Source of the DNA: Desulfobacteraceae bacterium
Lineage (GTDB): Bacteria; Desulfobacterota; Desulfobacteria; Desulfobacterales; Desulfosalsimonadaceae
Assembly (NCBI GenBank): GCA_007131845.1
Contig: SLPT01000261.1
Location: 1 to 5,020 of the forward strand
Direction: 5' to 3'
DNA: 5,020 nucleotides
The notes beneath the pieces were generated by a model. That model had not been told where the DNA came from, did no database searches, and worked only from the letters and a program-made list of their open reading frames with translations. The position numbers and the translations under genes were made by a program. This document shows positions 1 to 5,020 of this stretch, piece after piece. Every line of letters begins with the position of its first letter. Within the stretch, counting starts at the first letter, position 1.

Positions 1-1
1 G

Positions 2-556
2 CGCCAGGACCCGGATATCATCATGGTGGGCGAGATGCGGGATCTGGACACGGCGGAAAATGCGGTGCAGGCAGCGCTCACGGGGCATCTCGTTTTATCG
101 ACGCTTCATACCAACGATGCGCCTTCGGCGATCATCCGGCTGCTGGATATCGGCATCCCGCACTTCCTGGTTCAGTCGGTGCTGACCGGCGTGATCTCCC
201 AGCGCCTGGTGCGAAAGATCTGTACAAAGTGCTCGGAATCCTATGAAATCGACATGGAAGAACTTTCCCGGAAGGGCCTGGATATCTCCGCTGAAACGCC
301 GCTGACCCTCTACCGGGGAAAGGGGTGCATCCGGTGCCGGGGAACGGGTTATTACGGCAGGACGTCGGTCTTCGAGGTGATGCCGTATTCCAGGGGAATC
401 AAGGAAATCACCACGGCGGATGCCGACCTGAACCGCATCCGCGAGAGCGCACTGGCCGAAAACATGATCACCCTGCGTGAAAATGCGATCAACAAGATGC
501 TGGCCGGCACCACCACCCTGGAAGAAGTGCTGCGGGTTACCTGGGAGCAGGTATAA
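2..556 (+). CDS. GspE/PilB-family secretion or pilus ATPase, C-terminal part (5' end outside window)
   Basis: This is a hexameric cytoplasmic ATPase that powers type II secretion pseudopilus or type IV pilus assembly at the inner membrane. Only about the last 184 residues are here; the frame is open to the left edge, so the ATG at 23 is internal. The fragment begins in the Walker B region ([10 protein letters not shown]) and continues into the His box ([12 protein letters not shown]), both diagnostic of the family. It carries the tetracysteine zinc-binding module, with CTKC at 221-232 and CIRC at 326-337, followed by GTGYYGRT and the C-terminal TLRENA...[12 protein letters not shown] signature. 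The four cysteines fit GspE and PilB but not the retraction ATPase PilT, which lacks them. GspE and PilB cannot be separated from this end alone. No gspF or pilC follows: the gene ends at a terminator and faces a converging gene, so it is last in, or alone in, its unit. Confidence 0.95.
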   Translation, partial: RQDPDIIMVGEMRDLDTAENAVQAALTGHLVLSTLHTNDAPSAIIRLLDIGIPHFLVQSVLTGVISQRLVRKICTKCSESYEIDMEELSRKGLDISAETPLTLYRGKGCIRCRGTGYYGRTSVFEVMPYSRGIKEITTADADLNRIRESALAENMITLRENAINKMLAGTTTLEEVLRVTWEQV

Positions 557-597
557 AAAACGGGCCGCCCCGTGAAGCATTGGGGGGCGGCCCGTTT
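555..597. terminator. Bidirectional intrinsic terminator between convergent genes
   Basis: A perfect 14-bp inverted repeat (arms 558-571 and 584-597) has a very GC-rich core and a 12-nt loop. It starts one base after the stop codon of the secretion ATPase gene. Read on the minus strand the stem runs into six Us (positions 560-555), a classical intrinsic terminator for the LysM gene, whose stop lies about 55 nt upstream. Read on the plus strand the trailing U run is only three bases (595-597), so termination of the ATPase gene is probably weaker or depends on the stem. Function is inferred; the repeat itself is seen directly. Confidence 0.88.
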
Positions 598-651
598 CGG
601 AATCTGGCGCCTGATGATCGCCTTGTTTTATTCTTTAGCCTTGAAAGCGGT

Positions 652-1638
652 TCACGCTGCGATCCGGTCAAGGGAATTGGTGATCAGGACCGTTGACGTG
701 GTATCTTCCACGTGCAGTACCAGCACCTCTCCGAGATCCTCCTCGGTCAGAAGAAGCGGATCCTTTCCGATGCCTGCGGAAGCGGTTTCCTGGTAGTAGA
801 GGGTGTAGCTCTGGCCCGGTTCAACCATGTCGTTTTTCCCTTTGTCGATAAACGCCAGCATGTGCTCGCCGATAATCACCTGGCCGTCCTCGGCCTTGAT
901 GAGGTGTCCTCTCAGGTCCGCAACGGAATCCTGCAGCCGGATCCGGTCGGAGCGCTCCCGGAAGGGCATGACCAGGTCTCCCTCCCGCGTATCACGGAAG
1001 GATGAATCGATCATGCCCACGGCAAACTGATCTTCCACCTGCGTGATTTCGGCGATGCCGGTAATGATGTGCTGGATGCCGACATATTCGTCCGTCACGG
1101 GGTCGTTGACCGGCCCGGTGGTCCGGTAGATGGCGTACAGGCCGCCCTCGACCATTTCCCCGATGCCCTCGGCCGGTTCGATAAAGATCTTGTCTCCGCT
1201 GGAAATCAGGCGGTTGTCTTCTTTTACCTTGATGACGGTGCCGAAGTGCCTGGCCTCGGTCTCGCGGATGAAGCCGATTGCGTTGATGCCTGCATACCGG
1301 TAGAACCGGTCCGGATCAGGCAGTTCGACGTCAACGGGGATTTCCTCTCTTTCCACCCAGTCTTTCCGGTAGATCTGGATCCGCTGGCCCGGGTAGATCA
1401 GGTGGGGGTTGGCGATATCGGGATTGTGCTGCCACATTTCCGGCCAGTACCACGGGGAGTCGGAAAATTGTTCCGAAAGATCCCAGAGGGTATCCCCTTT
1501 CTGGACAACATAGTAGAATCCGGTTGACGTCTCGACGATGTTTTCTTCGATATCCCCATGGGACAATGCGGGAAACAGGAACGCAATCGGGATACTAAGC
1601 AGGAAATATGCTAACAAATGTTTAAGTTTTTCTTTCAT
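652..1638 (-). CDS. Exported LysM-domain protein
   Basis: The 328-residue protein has an N-terminal signal peptide: KEK/K positive start, hydrophobic core at about residues 8-24, and a probable cleavage near ALSHG (25-29). One LysM domain follows at about 42-91, with YYVVQKGDTLWDLSEQF and NPHLIYPGQRIQIY, so binding to peptidoglycan or another GlcNAc polymer in the periplasm is likely. Between the LysM halves is the tryptophan-rich SPWYWPEMWQHNP insert, typical of a proteobacterial LysM group often annotated as hypothetical. The remaining 230 residues have no catalytic motif I recognise. They look beta-rich with repeated short GDxIFIEP/GDLVMPF-like segments (148-154, 220-226), suggesting an all-beta domain rather than an enzyme. 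The start at 1638 fits the signal peptide; a modest AGGGG ribosome site lies about 7 nt upstream. The gene sits alone between a promoter at 1726-1754 and a terminator. Its exact role is unknown. Confidence 0.9.
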   Translation of the reverse strand: MKEKLKHLLAYFLLSIPIAFLFPALSHGDIEENIVETSTGFYYVVQKGDTLWDLSEQFSDSPWYWPEMWQHNPDIANPHLIYPGQRIQIYRKDWVEREEIPVDVELPDPDRFYRYAGINAIGFIRETEARHFGTVIKVKEDNRLISSGDKIFIEPAEGIGEMVEGGLYAIYRTTGPVNDPVTDEYVGIQHIITGIAEITQVEDQFAVGMIDSSFRDTREGDLVMPFRERSDRIRLQDSVADLRGHLIKAEDGQVIIGEHMLAFIDKGKNDMVEPGQSYTLYYQETASAGIGKDPLLLTEEDLGEVLVLHVEDTTSTVLITNSLDRIAA

Positions 1639-1798
1639 GGCAGGCCCCTGATTTAATTATTGAACGGGTTGATAAGGCATGTATTTCCGTCGTTTCTGGC
1701 GGGTCTCGGTAGATAACCTCCTATTTTTCTAAAGGGTTTTTTTGCTTTTGTCAATATCTGATCCGCTTGTGCCGGAGACATTTTTTTGCTACGGGTAA
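1639..1798. other. Divergent intergenic region between the LysM and protease genes
   Basis: This 160-bp AT-rich stretch separates two divergent start codons. It holds the minus-strand promoter described at 1726-1754. On the plus strand I found no hexamer pair with good spacing: TTGTCA at 1748-1753 has no acceptable -10 at 16-18 nt. The promoter of the protease gene is therefore unresolved. The minus-strand leader contains an isolated AGGAGG (1722-1717) with no start codon at usual distance, and a seven-codon ATG...TAA frame (1680-1657). Confidence 0.6.
1726..1754 (-). promoter_or_regulatory. Predicted sigma70-type promoter of the LysM gene
   Basis: On the minus strand a perfect -35 TTGACA (1754-1749) is followed by a 17-nt A-rich spacer and TAGAAA (1731-1726), a 4/6 match to the -10 consensus. 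Transcription would start near 1719, giving a leader of about 80 nt before the LysM ATG. The A7 run inside the spacer may bend the DNA. The prediction rests on consensus matching only. Confidence 0.55.
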
Positions 1799-3091
1799 AT
1801 GATGAGTATCAATATTGTTGCGATCATAATACTGGCGGCCCTTGCCGCAGACCGGATTCTGCATGCCGCGGCCGATGTCATGAACCTCCGGCACGGCGGG
1901 ACCGGGCTGCCGGAAGCGTTTAAAGACTACTACGATGCGGAGCGCTACCGGAAATCCATCCGATATACCCATGCCAATACCCGCTTTTCATGGGTTGCCG
2001 GCGCTTTTACCACGGTGGTTTTTCTCGGATTCTGGTTTGCCGGCGGATTTCCGGTTGTCGATGGATGGGTGCGCCAGGCCGCCGATTCCGAAGTGGTCCG
2101 CGGCCTTTTGTTCATCGGCGCGCTGGTCATCGCACGAGGGTTTATTTCGCTTCCGTTTTCCGTTTACAAAACGTTTTGGATCGAATCCGAGTTCGGATTC
2201 AACCGGACGACGCCGGCCGTCTTTGCGGCCGATACACTAAAAGCGCTTCTGCTTGGCATCGTGATCGGCGGCATCGTGTTGTCGGCGATCCTTGCCTTTT
2301 TCGTTCATGTAGGTGACGCGGCATGGCTGTATTGCTGGATTGCCGCGGTTTTGTTCATGGCAGCCATGCAGTTTATCGTCCCGTCCTGGATCATGCCGCT
2401 TTTCAACCGCTTCGAACCCCTCGAACCAGGCTCTCTCCGGGATGCGATCTTTGCATATGCCGAAAAAATCGACTTTCCGGTTCAAAATATCTATGTCATG
2501 GATGGATCGAAGCGTTCCGGAAAATCCAACGCGTTTTTCGCCGGTTTCGGCAAAAGCCGGAAAATCGTTTTGTACGATACCCTGGTGGAAAACCACACCA
2601 CGGACGAACTCGTTGCGGTGCTCGCCCACGAGATGGGGCATTTCCGGAAAAAGCACGTCCAGTGGATGCTTCTTGCATCCATTTTGCAAGCCGGTGTTTT
2701 GTTTTACCTCCTGTCCGTTTTCATTACATCCCCGCTGCTGGCGGAAGCTTTTTTTCTGGATTCGGTATCGGTGTACGCGGGCCTCGTCTTTTTCGCGATC
2801 CTGTATTCGCCCGTTGACATGGTGATGGATTTTCTGATGCAGGCGGTTTCCCGGAAAAACGAATATGCGGCGGACCGGTTTGCGGTCGAAACCACGGACA
2901 ACCCGGATGCAATGAAGCGTGTGCTGAAAAAGCTTGCCGCCAACAACCTGGCAGCACTTCGCCCTCACCCGTTTTACGTGGTGCTGAACTACTCGCATCC
3001 GCCCGTTGCGGACCGGATCGCCGCAATCGACAAGATGGCGGTAAACGTATTGTCCCGGAAAGAGCGGACCGCTACGGCGGGTATCCCGTAA
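1799..3091 (+). CDS. M48-family (Ste24/CAAX protease 1-like) membrane zinc metalloprotease
   Basis: This is an integral inner-membrane zinc protease of 430 residues, close to the usual 410-430 for Ste24-like proteins. The N-terminal M48_N-type region holds the YRKSIRYTHANTRFSW and FGFNRTTP signatures (about 50-66, 132-139). The catalytic motif is HEMGH at 277-281; H277 and H281 bind zinc and E278 is catalytic. The third ligand is probably E355 in SRKNEYAADRFA, with D359 after it. RSGKSNAFFAGFGKSRKIVLYDTL (239-262) and SHPPVADRI (399-407) are also family-typical. About seven hydrophobic segments are visible, near 3-22, 64-84, 101-120, 147-170, 175-196, 286-312 and 326-345. Yeast Ste24 trims prenylated CAAX proteins and clears translocons; bacteria lack that substrate, so a quality-control or envelope role is inferred. 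A stop codon (1796-1798) abuts the ATG, so translation cannot start earlier. ATG 1802 has better spacing (6 nt) to the weak GGG at 1793-1795. All key residues are intact. Confidence 0.93.
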   Translation: MMSINIVAIIILAALAADRILHAAADVMNLRHGGTGLPEAFKDYYDAERYRKSIRYTHANTRFSWVAGAFTTVVFLGFWFAGGFPVVDGWVRQAADSEVVRGLLFIGALVIARGFISLPFSVYKTFWIESEFGFNRTTPAVFAADTLKALLLGIVIGGIVLSAILAFFVHVGDAAWLYCWIAAVLFMAAMQFIVPSWIMPLFNRFEPLEPGSLRDAIFAYAEKIDFPVQNIYVMDGSKRSGKSNAFFAGFGKSRKIVLYDTLVENHTTDELVAVLAHEMGHFRKKHVQWMLLASILQAGVLFYLLSVFITSPLLAEAFFLDSVSVYAGLVFFAILYSPVDMVMDFLMQAVSRKNEYAADRFAVETTDNPDAMKRVLKKLAANNLAALRPHPFYVVLNYSHPPVADRIAAIDKMAVNVLSRKERTATAGIP

Positions 3092-4628
3092 TTTCCCGGA
3101 TGGAGCGATACAGGGGTGCCAGGCGGGTGTACATCTTCCGGTATACCCGGCGGTACAATGCGTCATACAGACGGTGCGTATCCGGGTCCGGCTCGAACAG
3201 GTCGCCCGGGCGGGTCATTTCGTGTATGGCTTGTTCGTGGTCCGGATACATGCCCAGGCCCACGGCCGCGTTGATGGCTGCGCCGAGCCCGGAGGTTTCG
3301 TAAAGATGCGGCCGGGAGGTGGGCAGGTTGAATACATCCGCCGTGACCTGCATGGCGTGTCTGCTCTGGGATCCCCCGCCGGAAACCGCAAGTTTCCGGA
3401 TGGGTATTTTCGTTCGCCGTTCGATCCGCTCCTTTCCTTCGCGCAGGGCGTATGCGAGCCCTTCAAGTATGGCCCGGTAGACATGCCCCCGCGTATGGAT
3501 GTCTCCGAAACCGATGATACCGCCCTTGGCTTCCGGGCCGGGAAACGTTACGCCCGGCGTCCAGTAGGGTTGAAGCATCAGGCCGGAACATCCCGGCGGG
3601 ATGTCTTCGATCAGGCGGTCAAACAGCTCTTCGGCGTTTATCCCCATCTGCTTTGCTTTTTCCTTTTCGTGGCTGCCGAATTCCCTGACGAACCAGGAGA
3701 CCATCCAGAAGCCGCGGAAGATCTGTACTTCCAGGGAGTAAAACCCGGGCACGGACGACGGGTAGGGCGGAAGGAGGAATACCGGTTCCACGTACTTCTT
3801 GTGGGTTACATTGATGGTGGCGGTGGTGCCGTAGCTGATGCACCCGGTATCCGGCGAAAGGCTTCCGGATCCGATCACCTCGCAGGCCTTGTCCGAAGCG
3901 CTCGCGACAACCGGTGTGCCCTCCGGAATGCCGGTATCCCTGGCGGCATGCCCGGTGATTCGGCCCAGTATCTCCCCGGGAGGAAGCAGTCGGGGGAGCA
4001 TTTCCGGGTTGATACCCACCCCTTTCCATTTCCAGTCGGAGGGCCGGGCCCAGTCGAGCCGTTTGAAGTCAAAGGGGATGTATGCCACCTGGCTTGCGGT
4101 GGAATCGGCGAACTCACCGGTCAGCCGGTAGTTCAAAAAGCCTGAGAGAAGCAGGTATTTGTGCGTTTTTTTCCAAATCTCCGGCTGATGGGTGCGGATC
4201 CAGTTGGCTTCGGCTTCCCGCTGGAAATGGGCGACGATCCGGCCGGCTCCCACCACTTTGAACAGCAGTCCCCAGGCGCCGCCGATGGGAGGGATGCCGA
4301 ATGTTTTTCGCTGGTCGAGCCAGAGGATGGCGGGCCGAAGCGGGTTTCCATTGCTGTCCACATTGACCACGGTTCCGCGCTGGGTGGTGACGGATACCCC
4401 GGCGATGCGGGATGGATCGATTTTTTTGTCTTTCCAGAGTCCTGTGCAGGCATCGCAAAGGGTTTGCCAGTACAGCGCCGGGTCCTGCTCTGCCCAGCCC
4501 GGCTCCCGGCTGTAATAGGGCTCGATGGGGATCTTGACGATGGCGGCCATGTCTCCCCTGGCGTCGAAGGCCATTGCCTTGAGGCTTTGCGTCCCGTTGT
4601 CGATTGCCAGGATCAGGTCTTGGTTCAT
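3072..4628 (-). CDS. FGGY-family carbohydrate (sugar/polyol) kinase, substrate unknown
   Basis: This cytoplasmic ATP-dependent kinase of 518 residues phosphorylates a sugar or polyol. It has the two actin-like FGGY domains. The N-terminal phosphate-1 loop is AIDNGTQSLKAMAFD (8-22); GWAEQDP (44-50) and WLDQR (103-107) are sugar-site elements. D246 in ASDKACEVIGSG is the probable catalytic base. The second domain has the phosphate-2 element SYGTTATINV (265-274) and the adenosine motif SGGGSQSRHAMQVTADVFNLP (416-436), followed by ETSGLGAAINAAVGLG (444-459). Length matches xylulokinase and glycerol kinase relatives (about 490-520), but the sequence does not settle the substrate and no transporter or isomerase neighbour is in view, so I give no symbol. 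ATG 4628 has an excellent ribosome site, AAGGAG at 4640-4635, six bases upstream. The 3' end overlaps the protease gene by 20 bp on the opposite strand, leaving no room for a dedicated terminator between them. Confidence 0.93.
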   Translation of the reverse strand: MNQDLILAIDNGTQSLKAMAFDARGDMAAIVKIPIEPYYSREPGWAEQDPALYWQTLCDACTGLWKDKKIDPSRIAGVSVTTQRGTVVNVDSNGNPLRPAILWLDQRKTFGIPPIGGAWGLLFKVVGAGRIVAHFQREAEANWIRTHQPEIWKKTHKYLLLSGFLNYRLTGEFADSTASQVAYIPFDFKRLDWARPSDWKWKGVGINPEMLPRLLPPGEILGRITGHAARDTGIPEGTPVVASASDKACEVIGSGSLSPDTGCISYGTTATINVTHKKYVEPVFLLPPYPSSVPGFYSLEVQIFRGFWMVSWFVREFGSHEKEKAKQMGINAEELFDRLIEDIPPGCSGLMLQPYWTPGVTFPGPEAKGGIIGFGDIHTRGHVYRAILEGLAYALREGKERIERRTKIPIRKLAVSGGGSQSRHAMQVTADVFNLPTSRPHLYETSGLGAAINAAVGLGMYPDHEQAIHEMTRPGDLFEPDPDTHRLYDALYRRVYRKMYTRLAPLYRSIREITGYPP

Positions 4629-4634
4629 GGTTAT

Positions 4635-4640
4635 CTCCTT
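4635..4640 (-). promoter_or_regulatory. Strong Shine-Dalgarno site of the FGGY kinase
   Basis: AAGGAG on the minus strand sits six bases before ATG 4628. It fixes this start and is the best ribosome site in the window, in contrast to the weak site of the protease gene. Confidence 0.85.
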
Positions 4641-4673
4641 ACCGGATCATTTTGTGGCCTTTGGGGCTGTAAC

Positions 4674-4695
4674 ATCATGGAATCCCGTGCATGAT
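4674..4695. repeat. Operator-like inverted repeat ATCATG-N10-CATGAT
   Basis: A 6-bp perfect inverted repeat (4674-4679 and 4690-4695) with a 10-bp gap lies across the predicted start site and touches the predicted -10 of the kinase gene. The 16-bp centre-to-centre spacing of the half-sites is compatible with a dimeric helix-turn-helix regulator binding there. It could also arise by chance; there is no regulator gene in view. Confidence 0.3.
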
Positions 4696-4723
4696 AATAC
4701 GGCTAAAAAATGCGCATTATCGA
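4694..4723 (-). promoter_or_regulatory. Possible sigma70-type promoter of the FGGY kinase
   Basis: Minus-strand TATTAT (4699-4694) is a 5/6 match to the -10 consensus. TCGATA (4723-4718) is a 4/6 match to -35 with an 18-nt spacer. Transcription would start near 4687, giving a leader of about 60 nt. The -35 is poor, so an activator may be needed if this is the real promoter. Confidence 0.35.
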
Positions 4724-4868
4724 TGACCCTAATAGGATATGCTGACGAAGGAAGCGCATCAAATCCTGAATGAATGCATCGGCATTTGGCAAAGCTCATC
4801 GTAAAAAAACAACCGCTGTGTTCGTAGCAATCCTTGCCATGGAAGCATACAACTATCTCGCCGTTCCC

Positions 4869-4908
4869 CGCCCAAAAAACCCATCGGATCATTTTAGAGG
4901 GTTGGGCG
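4869..4908. repeat. Bulged inverted repeat
   Basis: CGCCC (4869-4873) pairs with GGGCG (4904-4908), and AACCC (4878-4882) pairs with GGGTT (4899-4903). Four As (4874-4877) are left bulged on one arm, with a 16-nt loop. Read on the minus strand the inner stem is followed by a U run, so a weak terminator directed toward the kinase gene is one possibility. A recombination-site fold is another. Neither is established. Confidence 0.45.
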
Positions 4909-4955
4909 ATTACCCCCTCGCAACTGTGAGTGGCCGTTGCCAGCTTCTACGGCTC

Positions 4956-5012
4956 GATAAGCCGCACCCTGAAAACTCGCTTCGCTCGGACATTCAGGGT
5001 GCCTGGCTTGTC
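4956..5012. repeat. Long hairpin with CT bulge near the right edge
   Basis: A perfect 10-bp stem (4964-4973 with 4993-5002) is extended by a further 5 bp (AAGCC 4959-4963 with GGCTT 5005-5009) after a two-base CT bulge (5003-5004). Three more weaker pairs follow outward. The 19-nt loop contains the near-repeat CTCGCTTCGCTCG. A smaller alternative hairpin (CGGCT 4950-4954 with AGCCG 4960-4964) would compete with the outer stem. No U-tract follows on either strand, so this is not a standard terminator. It may be an interspersed repeat or an element end. Confidence 0.6.
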
Positions 5013-5020
5013 TTCGCCCC

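Larger units (their letters stand above)
4629..5020. other. Non-coding right-hand region: kinase leader plus structured repeats
   Basis: These 392 bases carry no convincing gene. The longest minus-strand frame here (ATG at 4892 to 4647) has no ribosome site, unusual amino acid make-up (many Cys, His and Phe) and overlaps the kinase promoter region, so I do not call it. The half nearest the kinase holds its leader, a candidate promoter and a dyad. The outer half (4869-5012) holds two inverted repeats. Base composition is more AT-rich in 4670-4860 than in the flanking genes. No tRNA, CRISPR or recognisable ncRNA was found. Confidence 0.6.

Noticed and set aside
1748..1776. TTGTCA as a plus-strand -35 for the protease gene
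   Set aside because: No hexamer resembling TATAAT occurs 16-18 nt downstream (GC-rich there), so a promoter is not supported.
2237..3166. Long minus-strand frame opposite the protease gene
   Set aside because: The plus-strand product has the HEMGH site and membrane segments; the opposite frame has an Arg/His-rich, domain-free translation.
3174..4145. Long plus-strand frame opposite the kinase gene
   Set aside because: It is a reverse-frame shadow in GC-rich DNA; the minus-strand product has every FGGY motif in order, and the plus-strand product has none.
4647..4892. 81-codon minus-strand frame upstream of the kinase
   Set aside because: It has no ribosome site, atypical composition, and covers the likely kinase promoter; the protein matches nothing I recognise.
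4643..4895. Direct repeat CGGATCATTTT at 4643-4653 and 4885-4895, flanking 231 bp, like a target-site duplication
   Set aside because: An 11-bp match is expected a few times by chance in a 5-kb window, and the enclosed segment has no convincing terminal inverted repeats.
4869..4908. A genuine integron attC site
   Set aside because: The left core reads GCCCAAA instead of RYYYAAC, the inner L boxes are missing and the length is about 40 bp; retained only as a speculative finding.

Overview
The window reads like ordinary chromosomal sequence from a Gram-negative, moderately GC-rich bacterium. The combination of a GspE/PilB-type ATPase, a secreted LysM protein with a WPxMW-type insert, an M48 Ste24-like protease and a FGGY kinase would suit a deltaproteobacterium (Desulfobacterota, perhaps a sulfate reducer). 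That placement is inference from protein flavour only; no marker gene is present.

Layout. (1) The left edge carries the 3' end of a type II secretion/type IV pilus ATPase gene on the + strand (2-556). (2) A strong GC-rich inverted repeat (558-597) follows. It can end transcription of this gene and, with a better U-tract, of the converging minus-strand gene. (3) A minus-strand gene (652-1638) encodes an exported LysM-domain protein. (4) A 160-bp AT-rich divergent intergenic region (1639-1798) holds a good sigma70-like promoter for the LysM gene, but no clear promoter for the other side. (5) A + strand gene (1799-3091) encodes a multi-pass membrane zinc protease of the M48/Ste24 type. (6) A minus-strand gene (3072-4628) encodes a FGGY-family sugar/polyol kinase. 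Its 3' end overlaps the protease gene by 20 bp in a tail-to-tail arrangement. (7) The last 392 bases (4629-5020) have no convincing gene. They hold the kinase leader with a probable promoter, an operator-like dyad, and two hairpin-forming inverted repeats at the right edge.

The four genes alternate in strand (+, -, +, -), so each is probably its own transcription unit, and nothing in the sequence shows that they share a pathway. Three have an envelope theme (secretion ATPase, LysM wall protein, membrane protease); the kinase is metabolic. I do not see a clear novel system. The most distinctive unexplained structure is the bulged long hairpin at 4956-5012, which looks like part of an interspersed repeat or a mobile-element/recombination-site edge and is cut close to the window end.
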